Shown one piece after another: positions 52,785 to 62,107 of a stretch of 64,000 nt of DNA. The translations under genes were made by a program, and so were the position numbers. The notes under the pieces are model-generated. The model saw nothing but the letters and a program-made list of their open reading frames with translations. It had not been told where the DNA came from and ran no database searches. Location: contig CABXTN010000002.1 of assembly GCA_902515185.1 (NCBI GenBank), forward strand, positions 1 through 64,000. The letters run 5' to 3'. Positions within the stretch are counted from its first letter, which is position 1; each line of letters opens with the position of its first letter. Origin of the DNA: an uncultured Pelagibacteraceae bacterium. GTDB lineage: Bacteria; Pseudomonadota; Alphaproteobacteria; Pelagibacterales; Pelagibacteraceae.

Positions 52785-53245
52785 TGAGTAATATTGAAAG
52801 CATACTAAGAGATTCAAAAACAATAGCTATGATTGGTGTTAGCTCTATGAAAAAAGGAGAAGACCCTAAAAATCTTAAAAGAAAACCGTCTAATATAGTA
52901 ATGAAGTATATGCAGGATTTTGGATACAAAGTAATACCTATAAATCCATTTGCAAAAGGTGAAATTATTCATGGAGAAAAAGTTATTGGTGACTTAAAGG
53001 ATATAGAAACAAAAATTGATATTGTTGATGTTTTTCGTCCTTCACCAGAAACACCAGAGATTGCAAAGCAAGCTGCAGAAATTGGTGCAAAAACACTCTG
53101 GTTACAATATGGAATTCAACATGAAGAGGCAAAAAAAATTGCCTCAGATAATAAAATGAATTATTTCGAAAATTTATGTATCAAGCAGGAGTATCAAAAA
53201 ATTTTTGAAAAAATGAATCCCGTCTTTCCAGTTTTAAAAAAATAA
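52784..53245 (+). CDS. CoA-binding domain protein (YccU-like)
   Basis: 153 aa from the start at 52784, preferred over an earlier ATG because it gives the usual one-base coupling. Single CoA-binding Rossmann domain: TIAMIGVSSMKKGEDP near 16, GYKVIPINPF near 51, IVDVFRPSPETPEIAKQA near 85 and LWLQYGI near 110. Family binds CoA; enzymatic role unknown. Confidence 0.82.
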   Translation: MSNIESILRDSKTIAMIGVSSMKKGEDPKNLKRKPSNIVMKYMQDFGYKVIPINPFAKGEIIHGEKVIGDLKDIETKIDIVDVFRPSPETPEIAKQAAEIGAKTLWLQYGIQHEEAKKIASDNKMNYFENLCIKQEYQKIFEKMNPVFPVLKK

Positions 53246-53255
53246 AGTTTTAACA

Positions 53256-53834
53256 ATGTATAAAAAAGTTTTCTTTTTTTTATTTTTAATTTTTATAAGC
53301 TCAAACTCATTAGCTAAAGAAACTGATAAAGCATATTTTGGTGGTGGATGTTTCTGGTGTATGGAGGAGTCTTTTGAAAAAGCTGAGGGTGTTATTGAGG
53401 TAATTTCAGGATATTCTGGTGGTACAACAGAAAATCCCACTTATAAAGAAGTAACTTATGGTGACACCGGACATTTTGAGGTTGTAGAGATTATTTATGA
53501 TAAATCACTAACAAATTATAAAAAACTATTAGAAATTTTTTGGATCAATATTGATCCTTTTGATGCCAAAGGCCAATTCTGTGACAAGGGATACAGCTAT
53601 AGATCTGTAGCTTTCTATAAAACAAATGATGAAAAGATAGAAATTGAAGAGAGTATTAAAGAAATTGAAAAAAAATTCAGCAAAGAGGTAGTAACTTATC
53701 TTAGAGAGTTTGATAAGTTTTATAATGCTGAAGTATATCATCAGAATTATTATCAAGAGAACTTTGTAAATTACTTATTATATAAAAAGGGTTGTGGTAG
53801 AGAAAAAAAATTAGATAGTATTTGGAATGAGTAA
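53256..53834 (+). CDS. msrA: peptide methionine sulfoxide reductase A, exported
   Basis: 192 aa. Signal peptide at 1-20 (ends NSLA), catalytic GGGCFWC with Cys32, and TGHFEVVEIIYD near 71, EVYHQNYY near 157, GCGRE at the end with a resolving Cys. Reduces the S-form of methionine sulfoxide. Being exported is unusual and implies an envelope or periplasmic target. Overlaps the following gene by 8 bases. Confidence 0.9.
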   Translation: MYKKVFFFLFLIFISSNSLAKETDKAYFGGGCFWCMEESFEKAEGVIEVISGYSGGTTENPTYKEVTYGDTGHFEVVEIIYDKSLTNYKKLLEIFWINIDPFDAKGQFCDKGYSYRSVAFYKTNDEKIEIEESIKEIEKKFSKEVVTYLREFDKFYNAEVYHQNYYQENFVNYLLYKKGCGREKKLDSIWNE

Positions 53835-54402
53835 AAAAAAAATATTTTTAGTTTATAGTCATTATAGTGATAATTCATTTAACGCAGCTATAAGAGACAC
53901 TTTTATAAAATCACTTAAAGATAAAGGGCACGAAGTTGATTGTGTTGACTTATATAAAGAAAAATTTAATCCAGTTTTTGCGGGTGAGAAGCCTGATGAT
54001 GTAGTTTTAAATCACAGAGATAGAATTGAAAAAAGTGATGTTATTTCAATTATTGCACCAATTTGGAACTTTCGATTACCAGCAATAGCAGAAGGCTGGA
54101 TTGATAAAGTTTTAGCACCACCGTGGGCATTCACATTTAAAAAGCTAGTAGGCAATTATGGTTATCCGATTGGGAATTTAAAAGGAAAAAAAGCTGTTAT
54201 TTTTTGTACATATGGGTCACCTCAATTTGCAATAAGAACTTTCTTTTTAAACATGCCAACAAAAAGATTAAAAAGAGGAGTTTTCAATCTTTGCGGTATT
54301 AGGGATATTGTTTATAAAAGATTTTTTTCTGTCCCATTTGTTTCAGATGAAAAAAGAAAAAAGTTTCTTAACGAAGTAGTCGATACTGCAGATAAAATTT
54401 AA
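53827..54402 (+). CDS. NAD(P)H:quinone oxidoreductase / flavodoxin-like fold protein
   Basis: 191 aa of the NQO/KefF-type flavodoxin fold: LVYSHYSDNSFNAAIRD near 8, VISIIAPIWNFRLPAIAEGWIDKVL near 72-96 (the family signature), GKKAVIFCTYGSPQ near 118. Uses FMN or FAD to pass two electrons from NAD(P)H. Last gene of the twelve-gene run; it meets a convergent gene with 3 bases between stops. It might reduce MsrA partners or the Rieske oxygenase (speculation). Confidence 0.8.
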   Translation: MSKKKIFLVYSHYSDNSFNAAIRDTFIKSLKDKGHEVDCVDLYKEKFNPVFAGEKPDDVVLNHRDRIEKSDVISIIAPIWNFRLPAIAEGWIDKVLAPPWAFTFKKLVGNYGYPIGNLKGKKAVIFCTYGSPQFAIRTFFLNMPTKRLKRGVFNLCGIRDIVYKRFFSVPFVSDEKRKKFLNEVVDTADKI

Positions 54403-54405
54403 ACT

Positions 54406-55374
54406 TTATCTTTGATATTCTACAAATTTTTTTAAAGATTTATTTAAAAACTTTTCAAAATATAGACCTTTTTTATGATTAGGCTTATTTGTAAAAAAAG
54501 ATTTATTCATTTTAAAATCATAAGAAGGCTCAAAGAAAAATGGTATCGACATTCTTTTTGTTTTATTCCAAAGTACTCTATGATTTGTGGCTTTAAATTT
54601 ACCTTTACTTAAAAACTCTAAAGCAAGACCTGTATTTACAATTAAAGCATTACGATTAAATGGAACATCGTACCACTTTTTGTTATTTCTATTTTGAACT
54701 TGCAAACCACCTTTTTTATCCTGATATAAAACTGTAAAAATTCCACTATCAACATGAGTTTCACATCCAAGAGCAACACCATCTTGTTTTGATATTTCAA
54801 CGGGTTTTGTTTGATTTGGGTAAAAATTAAATCTTAAGGTGCTTAATGTTTTTTGTCTTCTAAATGCTATCTTTGATTTAACTATGTCTAGATTGTAAAT
54901 TTTTATAATACTTTTAAATAAAGTTTCACTTAAATTAAAAATATTATCATAATAGTTTTCTAAAACTTTAATCGATTTTTTATTGAGTGATTTTTTAAGG
55001 TCTAGATACTCTATATATTGGTTCTTAAGTTTTGCTGCATAACTTTTTGTTACTTTTAGATCGCCGATGTCCAAACCTTCTTTTCCATTAACATCATTTG
55101 GAAAGTATCCTCTATAAATATTTTTGTTTTTTTTATTCCACTTTTTTGGTGCCAATTTCATTTTATTTAAATTTGATGATTTAAAAAAATTATTACCCAC
55201 AGAAGTTATATCTTTTATATTTTTTTTACTTATTCCATGACTAATAATTTGAAAAAAGCCAACCTCAATGGAGGCCTTTTTGATTTTCAGCAAAGTCTTT
55301 TTTGCACGTTGTGTATTAAAGTTATTACTTATTAATGAGGAGACATTTATTGTTGGAATATAATTTTTACTCAT
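54406..55374 (-). CDS. isopenicillin-N-synthase-like 2-oxoglutarate oxygenase
   Basis: 322 aa. DIOX_N domain at 1-110 (IPTINVSSL, FFQIISHGI), then the iron site HVDSGIFTVLYQD near 212 with the distal His in ATNHRVLW and Arg-x-Ser in RMSIPFF. Typical length. Substrate unknown; family members act on amino acids, gibberellins or nucleobases. Its start overlaps the end of the EamA gene by 4 bases, making an oxygenase plus exporter pair. Confidence 0.85.
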   Translation of the reverse strand: MSKNYIPTINVSSLISNNFNTQRAKKTLLKIKKASIEVGFFQIISHGISKKNIKDITSVGNNFFKSSNLNKMKLAPKKWNKKNKNIYRGYFPNDVNGKEGLDIGDLKVTKSYAAKLKNQYIEYLDLKKSLNKKSIKVLENYYDNIFNLSETLFKSIIKIYNLDIVKSKIAFRRQKTLSTLRFNFYPNQTKPVEISKQDGVALGCETHVDSGIFTVLYQDKKGGLQVQNRNNKKWYDVPFNRNALIVNTGLALEFLSKGKFKATNHRVLWNKTKRMSIPFFFEPSYDFKMNKSFFTNKPNHKKGLYFEKFLNKSLKKFVEYQR

Positions 55375-56327
55375 CTTCTTACTGGTGTTTCAGTTGCAAT
55401 ATATTGATCTCTAACTTTTTCTCTAAAATAAATATAAACACCTGCGCTTATAATGCAAGCAACTCCAAAAAAAGTTCTTCCAGAAGGTATTTCATTAAAC
55501 AAAATATAACCTGGTAGCATAGACATTATAATTAGAGAGTATTCAAAAAGTGATACTACCGAAGGTGATGCAATTATATAGGCAGAAAAAATTGAGACAA
55601 ATGCAACTGATGCTGCTACCCCAAAAAATAAAATAAATTTCCAAGTATAATTAAAGTCTATAAACCACTCTCTAAATATGAATTGCATTGTGGGATCAAA
55701 ATTTGGTTTATTAAATTGTCCATTACCCATTAAAAGAAATATAACTACTAATATTGAGATTGAGATAAGGTAAAAATAAAATAATTGAGTATAAATATTA
55801 TCTTTATCTGATGTATATTTTGTAATTACCATTGAAGCAGCATAAAAAAATGCACTAAGTACAGGTAAAAGATTTTTGTATTCAAAATTAGTGAAATTAG
55901 GATTTAAAACTATATACACACCCATAAATCCAAATATGATTGCAGACCACCTTCTTATACCAATAAATTCCTTTAAAAAAAATTTTGCAAAAATTGAAAC
56001 AAAAAAGGGACTTGAGAAGAATAAAGCATTCGCAGTAGCTAAAGGCATATATGTAAGAGATATAAAAAATGCTGAAAAGGCTAAAAAGTGCAATACAACT
56101 CTTACAATTGTAAGTAACGGATAATTAGTTTTAAGCAAAACTTTTTTTTTTGTAATTTTGATAAAACAAAACAATAAAAAGGCAGCCACAACATATCTTC
56201 CAAAAAAAATCTCGTATAATGCTGATCTTTCAAATATAAATTTAATAAGAGCATCTTGCATTGCAAATAAACTCATTGCAATTATGATCAGTATAATACC
56301 TCTTGGATTATTATTTGTGGTTTGCAT
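55371..56327 (-). CDS. EamA/DMT-family transporter
   Basis: 318 aa from the ATG at 56327 (MQTTNNNPRG); an in-frame ATG at 56342 would add five residues. Ten membrane segments in two EamA repeats; SLTYMPLATANALFFSSP near 94 and a second repeat near 240. Usually an exporter of metabolites or amino acids. Paired with the 2OG oxygenase downstream; may export its product. Confidence 0.85.
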   Translation of the reverse strand: MQTTNNNPRGIILIIIAMSLFAMQDALIKFIFERSALYEIFFGRYVVAAFLLFCFIKITKKKVLLKTNYPLLTIVRVVLHFLAFSAFFISLTYMPLATANALFFSSPFFVSIFAKFFLKEFIGIRRWSAIIFGFMGVYIVLNPNFTNFEYKNLLPVLSAFFYAASMVITKYTSDKDNIYTQLFYFYLISISILVVIFLLMGNGQFNKPNFDPTMQFIFREWFIDFNYTWKFILFFGVAASVAFVSIFSAYIIASPSVVSLFEYSLIIMSMLPGYILFNEIPSGRTFFGVACIISAGVYIYFREKVRDQYIATETPVRR

Positions 56328-56384
56328 ATCGCAAACTATCATTTTTTTTATTTTAAAAAATAAAATTCTATGAGACTATACATA

Positions 56385-56795
56385 ATGAGTGAAAAGATTT
56401 TTGTTCAAAAAACTGGCAGTTGTATTTGTGGGAAAGTGAAGTTTACCGTTAAACTTGATGAAATACCTCGAGTTTTTAATTGTCATTGTGAGGACTGTAG
56501 AAAAAAAATAGGTGGAATAATTTCAATTATAGAATTGAGAGAGAATGCTATTGATCTTAAGATAGATGAATTATCTGTTTATGAACATAATGGTGGAAGT
56601 AATAATAAAATTAAAAAACATTTTTGTAAAATTTGTGCGGCTCCAGTTTTAACATATGTACAAAAATGGGATAAATTTTATCTATACGCTGGATTACTTG
56701 ATGACATCAGTATACTTAAAAAAGCTATCAATATATTTTACGAAGACTCCCATTTTCCTTTTATGGAAATTCAAAATAGCAAACTTAAATTGTAA
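56385..56795 (+). CDS. GFA-family protein (glutathione-dependent formaldehyde-activating enzyme-like)
   Basis: 136 aa from the ATG at 56385. Zinc cysteines Cys13/15 (CIC), Cys33/35/38 (CHCEDC) and Cys81/84 (CKIC) match the GFA fold. The founding enzyme makes S-hydroxymethylglutathione, but most family members are uncharacterised and many do not react with formaldehyde. Given the formaldehyde released by Tdm and the gsh genes, a detoxifying role is plausible. The stop abuts the convergent proV stop. Confidence 0.82.
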   Translation: MSEKIFVQKTGSCICGKVKFTVKLDEIPRVFNCHCEDCRKKIGGIISIIELRENAIDLKIDELSVYEHNGGSNNKIKKHFCKICAAPVLTYVQKWDKFYLYAGLLDDISILKKAINIFYEDSHFPFMEIQNSKLKL

Positions 56796-57824
56796 TTATT
56801 TACCTTTGGTCAAAGACTCTTTTAATTCTTTATTAGTTATATAGCCTTTAACATTTCCTTGTTTATCAACAACTTCACAATTTGCGTTAGTGCAAACAAC
56901 TTGAGGGAGGAACTCTTCAATAAATTGATCCTCTTGCACTTTGACTAAATTCGTTTTATCCATTCCATTCACTTTATCTTTTGGTGTCATAATAACTTTG
57001 GCTTTTATAACTTTCGCTCTATTTACATCTTTAACAAAAGCTGCAACATAATCATCTGCTGGATTCATTATTATATCAACCGGTCTTCCAACTTGAACAA
57101 GTTTTCCTGCATTTAAAATACCTATATGATCCCCTAATCTCAAAGACTCGTCTAAATCGTGAGTTATGAAAACAATAGTTTTTTTTAATTGACTTTGAAG
57201 ATCTAGAAGTTGTTTTTGCATATCACTTCTAATTAGAGGATCTAAAGCAGAAAATGCTTCATCCATTAACATTATGTCAGTATCTGTTGCAAGCGCTCTC
57301 GCAAGACCGACTCTTTGTTGCATTCCCCCTGATAATTGATTTGGATATTGATTTTCAAAACCACTTAAACCTACTGACTCTATTTTTTCCATAGCTGTTT
57401 TATTTCTTTCATTCTCAGTAATACCTTGCATTTCCAAACCATAACCAACATTTTGAATGACAGTTTTATGTGGGAATAAACCAAATCTTTGAAAAACCAT
57501 GCTCATCTTATGTCTTCTAAAATCTATAAGTTTATCTTTGCTCAATGTAAGTACATCAGTACCTTCAACAATTATTTCACCTTCAGTAGGATCAATTAAT
57601 CTATTTAAGTGCCTTATGAGTGTAGATTTTCCTGATCCAGATAAACCCATACAGACAAAGATTTCTCCCTCTTCTATTTTCATTGAAACATTATCGAGAC
57701 CAACTGTGTGACCAGTATTTTCTAAAATTTCCTCCTTAGAAGAACCATCTTTTACTAATGGTAAAACTGATTTTGGATTATTACCAAAAATTTTATAGAC
57801 GTTGTTAATCTCTATTTTTGACAT
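56796..57824 (-). CDS. proV: ProV-type ATPase of betaine/onium ABC transporter, encoded alone
   Basis: 342 aa. Walker A GLSGSGKST at 60-68, signature LSGGMQQRVG near 170, Walker B LMDEAFSALD, THDLDES switch, and a C-terminal CBS-like segment with Cys residues (VCTNANCEVVDKQGNVKGYITNKEL). No permease or binding-protein gene is adjacent. The only ProXW pair lacking an ATPase is 13 kb away on the same strand, so the two probably assemble. The gap upstream contains TTGTAA-N17-CATAAG as a weak promoter. Confidence 0.88.
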   Translation of the reverse strand: MSKIEINNVYKIFGNNPKSVLPLVKDGSSKEEILENTGHTVGLDNVSMKIEEGEIFVCMGLSGSGKSTLIRHLNRLIDPTEGEIIVEGTDVLTLSKDKLIDFRRHKMSMVFQRFGLFPHKTVIQNVGYGLEMQGITENERNKTAMEKIESVGLSGFENQYPNQLSGGMQQRVGLARALATDTDIMLMDEAFSALDPLIRSDMQKQLLDLQSQLKKTIVFITHDLDESLRLGDHIGILNAGKLVQVGRPVDIIMNPADDYVAAFVKDVNRAKVIKAKVIMTPKDKVNGMDKTNLVKVQEDQFIEEFLPQVVCTNANCEVVDKQGNVKGYITNKELKESLTKGK

Positions 57825-57939
57825 GAGTATTTGTAACAGCTGAAACCAACTTATGAAAACTAATAAATTAACTTACAACTAAAAATTGAGGTTATTTACT
57901 TAAGTTTTTATTAATTATGGTAAAAAATAATTAAAAAAT

Positions 57940-58881
57940 TTATATTTCGAAACCTTTTTCCTCAGGCTCATTATCTATTAGCTCATTTGGAAAGTTTGGT
58001 GCCCTAAAGTCAATATTTAATTTATCCTCAAATCTTTTCACAACCATGGAAGACCAGGCTCTTGAACCATATTTTTTTTTAGCATCTTTAAAAATTTCTA
58101 AAATTAATGGAGATATTTCCAAATCAGAGTTTAACTTGTTTGCTAATTCATTAAATAGTCCCACATCTTTTTCAACAAGATCCATTGTGAAATTTATATT
58201 ATAAGAGCCATTAAGTATTACTTGGCTTTCAGTTTCATGTACAAATGAGTTACCAGATGAAACGGCAATACCTTTAAATGTTTTTCCTAAATCCAAATTA
58301 GATTTTTTTGCTACAGCCCACGCTTCACCTAAAGCAGCCAAATGTACGGATGCAAGATAATTTGTTATAACTTTTAAAATTGATGCACTGCCTAGTTCTC
58401 CAGTATGAAGTATTTTTCTTCCCATTGATTTAAGAGCAGGAAGAATTTTATCAAAAGCATTTCTTTCACCCCCAACAAAAATTGCTATGTTACCAGTGGC
58501 TGCTCTATGACATCCTCCGCTCACTGGACCATCAAGAGGTATACCGCCTTTGTCCGATATTAATTTTCCAATTCTTTTAACTTCAGATTCATCGGTTGTA
58601 CTCATTTCAAGCCAAATTTTTTTATTTGAAATCCCTTTAAGTATTCCGTCAGGTCCTTCTATGACTTCGGAACAAATCTGAGGTGATGGTAAACAGGTTA
58701 TAATTAAATCTACATTTTCAGCTAACTCTTTTGATGTTTTAGAGACTTTTGCACCTTTTTTTTTGAATTCTTTTAAAAGATTATCATCCAAATCTCTAAC
58801 CGTTAGATCGAATTTATTTCTTAGTAGGCTTCCAGCTAATTTGCCACCTACATTTCCCAGTCCAATAAAGCCTATTTTCAT
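57940..58881 (-). CDS. 3-hydroxyisobutyrate-dehydrogenase-family oxidoreductase
   Basis: 313 aa. NAD(P) site GFIGLGNVG near 4, substrate loop DGPVSGGCHRAATG near 117, catalytic Lys in KVITNYLA near 170. The family includes 3-hydroxyisobutyrate dehydrogenase, tartronate semialdehyde reductase and 3-hydroxypropionate dehydrogenase-like enzymes. Specificity unclear. A link to DMSP/acrylate C3 metabolism is possible but unproven. Divergent from the DUF4864-like gene. Confidence 0.85.
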   Translation of the reverse strand: MKIGFIGLGNVGGKLAGSLLRNKFDLTVRDLDDNLLKEFKKKGAKVSKTSKELAENVDLIITCLPSPQICSEVIEGPDGILKGISNKKIWLEMSTTDESEVKRIGKLISDKGGIPLDGPVSGGCHRAATGNIAIFVGGERNAFDKILPALKSMGRKILHTGELGSASILKVITNYLASVHLAALGEAWAVAKKSNLDLGKTFKGIAVSSGNSFVHETESQVILNGSYNINFTMDLVEKDVGLFNELANKLNSDLEISPLILEIFKDAKKKYGSRAWSSMVVKRFEDKLNIDFRAPNFPNELIDNEPEEKGFEI

Positions 58882-58939
58882 GTGCGTCCTAATTAGTAAA
58901 TTAATTATTATTTTTACATGATATATTTAAATCTGAAAA

Positions 58940-59425
58940 ATGTATTTAAATAAAATCAAATTTTTTGAAAATATCATATTTGTTATATTAATTTCATTAT
59001 TATTAACAAATCTTGCTAAAGCAGATTTAATTAAACCAAATAGTGGAATTGAACCAATTCAAGTTGTTAAAATTCAATTAAGAGGTTTAAAAAACAATGA
59101 TCAGCTATATAAAGATGGTGGTATTGAACAAACCTGGGAATTTGCTCATCCAAAAAATAGAAAATTTACTGGACCCCTTACCAAATTTAAGAGCATGATC
59201 AAAGGAGACGATTTTTCAATGTTGTTAAATCATAAAGAACATAAAGTAAAAGAAGTTTTTTTGTCAGATGATGTGGCAACGTTTGAAGTAACAGTTTTAA
59301 ATTCAGACAAAGAATATTTTAAATTTAAATGGCAGGTTGAAAAATTTAAAAAAGAAGGGACGCTTAAAAATTGTTGGTTAACAACAGCAGTATCTTCCCC
59401 AATATCGATAGGATCCTCTATATAA
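58940..59425 (+). CDS. exported DUF4864-like protein
   Basis: 161 aa. Hydrophobic leader (about 1-28, ending AKA), then IQVVKIQLRGLKNND and FAHPKNRKFTGPLTKFKSMI, a pattern I associate with DUF4864 (a nuclear-transport-factor-2-like fold). Function unknown. Coupled to a 68-aa membrane protein by TAATG. Confidence 0.7.
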   Translation: MYLNKIKFFENIIFVILISLLLTNLAKADLIKPNSGIEPIQVVKIQLRGLKNNDQLYKDGGIEQTWEFAHPKNRKFTGPLTKFKSMIKGDDFSMLLNHKEHKVKEVFLSDDVATFEVTVLNSDKEYFKFKWQVEKFKKEGTLKNCWLTTAVSSPISIGSSI

Positions 59426-59631
59426 TGCAAAAGATACCTGATTATATAAGAATAGTAATTTTGATGGGAATATTATGCATTCCACCAATTGGAGCGACCC
59501 AAATTGGATGGTTTTTTTGGGGAAAAGAAGTTGGAATTAATTGTGGTATGGTCACAGGAATAATTAGTGTGACTGTGGCGGCATATCTCATGTACCAAAA
59601 GGGATGGAGAGATTCTGATGATGACTATTAA
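59425..59631 (+). CDS. 68-aa two-helix membrane protein
   Basis: Start chosen at 59425 (TAATG overlap with the previous stop), giving 68 aa. Two hydrophobic stretches (RIVILMGILCIPPIGATQIGW and MVTGIISVTVAAYLM) separated by a short loop with FFWGKEVG, acidic C-terminus (DSDDDY). No family recognised. Lies 43 bases before the DMGDH-like gene. Confidence 0.7.
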   Translation: MQKIPDYIRIVILMGILCIPPIGATQIGWFFWGKEVGINCGMVTGIISVTVAAYLMYQKGWRDSDDDY

Positions 59632-59674
59632 ATTTATGTTTCACTAAGATCATAAATTTAGTAGAAATCCAAAT

Positions 59675-62107
59675 ATGAAATCTAAAGCTAAAGTAGTTGT
59701 TGTTGGTGGTGGAGTTGTTGGAGTAAGTGCTCTTTATCACTTGGCAAAAAAAGGATGGTCCGATGTTGTTCTTGTAGAAAGAAAAGAACTGACGTCAGGA
59801 TCTACTTGGCACGCAGCTGGTCTTTTACCATTATTTAACATGAGTTATTCAGTAGGACAGCTTCATAAATATGCAGTCAATCTTTACAAAAAGTTAGAGG
59901 AAGAAACAGGAAAGAATGTAGGTTTTAGTGTAGTTTCAAATATAAGATTAGCAAACAACAAAGATAGAATGGATGAGTATTTCCAATATGCTGGAGTAGC
60001 TCAAACAATTGGTGTTGATGTTAAATTTTTAACACCAGATCAAGTAAAAGAAATTTGGCCTTTATGTAATACATCAGATTTAGTTGGAGCTATTCAACAT
60101 CCAGAGGATGGATATATTCAGCCTGCCGATTTAACGCAAGCTCTAGCAACAGGAGCGAGAAATAGAGGTGCTGAAATTTACAGAAACACAACAGTAGTAG
60201 GAATTAAACAAACTAAAGAAGGTTGGGTCGTTGAAACGGATAAAGGGACAATTGAATGTGAACATGTTATTTCATGTTCAGGAAACTTTGCAAGACAAAC
60301 TGGAAAAATGGTAGGATTAGATATACCTGTTATACCAGTTGAGCATCAATATATTGTGACTGAACCACATCCAGAAATTCAAAAAAGAAAAAAAGATGGT
60401 TTACCAGAAATGGGAGTATTAAGGGATAGTGATAGCAGATGGTACATGAGAGAAGAGGCGGGAGGTTTAATATTAGGACCTTATGAAGATGGTGCACCCG
60501 CTTGTTATGTAAATGGACCGTCAAAAGAATCTGAATATGAGTTATTTCAAGAAGATCTTGATAGACTGGCACCACACATTGAGGGAGCAATTCACAGAGT
60601 TCCTGCATTTGGTGAGGTTGGAGTAAAAAAAGTTTATAATGGTGCTATTTGTTATACTCCAGATGGAAATCCTATTGTTGGACCAGCTTGGGGTTTGAAA
60701 AATTTTTGGATAAACGAAGGACATAGTTTTGGTATTACAGCAGCAGGAGGTGCTGGATGGCAGTTAGCAGAATGGATTGTTGATGGAGAGCCAACAATTG
60801 ATATGTTGGGTGTAGAACCTAGAAGATATGGAGATTATTGTTCAAAATCTTATTTAAAAGAAAAGAATGAAGAAGCTTATAGTCATGTTTTCATCACACA
60901 CTTTCCTGATGAAGAAAGACCTGCAGCAAGACCTCTTAGAACCGCACCATGTTATGACAGAATGAAAAATTTAGGAGCGGTATTCGGTCAAAAATTTGGA
61001 TGGGAAAGACCTAATTTTTTTGCAACTGATGGAATGGAGCAGAAAGATGATTGGTCTTTTAGAAGATCTAATTGGTTTGAAGCAATAAAAAAAGAGTGCA
61101 AAAATGTTAGGGAGAATGTTGGTCTTTTAGATATGTCAGCATTTGCTAAATGTAGAATTAAAGGACCAAAAGCTGAGGAATTTTTAGATAAATTAGTTGC
61201 AAATAAATTGCCAAAAAAAATTGGAAGAATTAATTTATGCCACGCTTTAAATACTAAAGGAGGAGTACATTCAGAATTTACTATTATGCGTGAAGCAGAA
61301 GATAGTTTTTATTTAGTTTCAGCAGGAGCATATCAAAGACTCGATCATGATTGGATATTAAAGTGGATGCCGAGTGATGGCTCAGTACAATTTGAAAACC
61401 TGACAAACAGCATGGGTGTTTTGGTGGTTTCAGGACCAAAGGCTAGAGAGTTAATGACAAGAGTTTCAAAAGATGATTTTTCTAATGAAAACTTTAAATG
61501 GCTAAGTGCAAAAAATGTGGATATTGGCTTTGCTCCTGTAAATGCTATGAGAGTTAACTTTGTAGGTGAGCTGGGCTGGGAACTACATCATCCAATTGAA
61601 TATCAAAATCATATTTTTGATAAGTTAATGGATGCAGGTAAAGATCTTAATCTAGAACCTTATGGAATAAGAGCAATGAATAGCTTAAGAGTAGAAAAAT
61701 CATATAAACTTGTGGGAACGGAACTATCAATAGAATATTCACCTTATGAAAGCGGTTTAGATAGATTTGTTCATCCAAATAAAGGAAGTTTTATTGGATT
61801 AGATGCATTAAACAAATGGAGAGAGAAAGGGTTCGATAATAAATTGATAACTTTAGAAATACATAATGTAACAGATGCAGACGTGTTAGGAAATAATCCA
61901 ATTTATGAAAATGGTAAAGTAATTGGAAGAGCTACAGGTGGCGATTTTGGATTTAGACTTAATAAATCAATTGCGTTAGGAATGGTTAAACCGGAACTAG
62001 CAAATGTTGGACAAAAATTAAAAATTGATATACTTGGCAAAATGCATGAGGCAACAATTCTTGAAGAAAGTCCTTATGATCCAGAAAATAAATTGTTGAG
62101 AGCATAA
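59675..62107 (+). CDS. dimethylglycine-dehydrogenase-family flavoprotein (copy 2, ETF-linked)
   Basis: 810 aa with the same build as copy 1: GGGVVG at 11-16, WHAAG with covalent-flavin His46, FAO central domain (about 400-440), GcvT folate domain (about 455-720; [12 protein letters not shown]), C-terminal barrel. Here the gene is coupled by TAATG to etfB and etfA, and an ETF-ubiquinone oxidoreductase gene follows, so electrons flow from the flavin through ETF to the respiratory quinone. Substrate likely dimethylglycine or sarcosine. The residue at the position after HAAG differs (Leu instead of Asn in copy 1). Confidence 0.9.
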   Translation: MKSKAKVVVVGGGVVGVSALYHLAKKGWSDVVLVERKELTSGSTWHAAGLLPLFNMSYSVGQLHKYAVNLYKKLEEETGKNVGFSVVSNIRLANNKDRMDEYFQYAGVAQTIGVDVKFLTPDQVKEIWPLCNTSDLVGAIQHPEDGYIQPADLTQALATGARNRGAEIYRNTTVVGIKQTKEGWVVETDKGTIECEHVISCSGNFARQTGKMVGLDIPVIPVEHQYIVTEPHPEIQKRKKDGLPEMGVLRDSDSRWYMREEAGGLILGPYEDGAPACYVNGPSKESEYELFQEDLDRLAPHIEGAIHRVPAFGEVGVKKVYNGAICYTPDGNPIVGPAWGLKNFWINEGHSFGITAAGGAGWQLAEWIVDGEPTIDMLGVEPRRYGDYCSKSYLKEKNEEAYSHVFITHFPDEERPAARPLRTAPCYDRMKNLGAVFGQKFGWERPNFFATDGMEQKDDWSFRRSNWFEAIKKECKNVRENVGLLDMSAFAKCRIKGPKAEEFLDKLVANKLPKKIGRINLCHALNTKGGVHSEFTIMREAEDSFYLVSAGAYQRLDHDWILKWMPSDGSVQFENLTNSMGVLVVSGPKARELMTRVSKDDFSNENFKWLSAKNVDIGFAPVNAMRVNFVGELGWELHHPIEYQNHIFDKLMDAGKDLNLEPYGIRAMNSLRVEKSYKLVGTELSIEYSPYESGLDRFVHPNKGSFIGLDALNKWREKGFDNKLITLEIHNVTDADVLGNNPIYENGKVIGRATGGDFGFRLNKSIALGMVKPELANVGQKLKIDILGKMHEATILEESPYDPENKLLRA

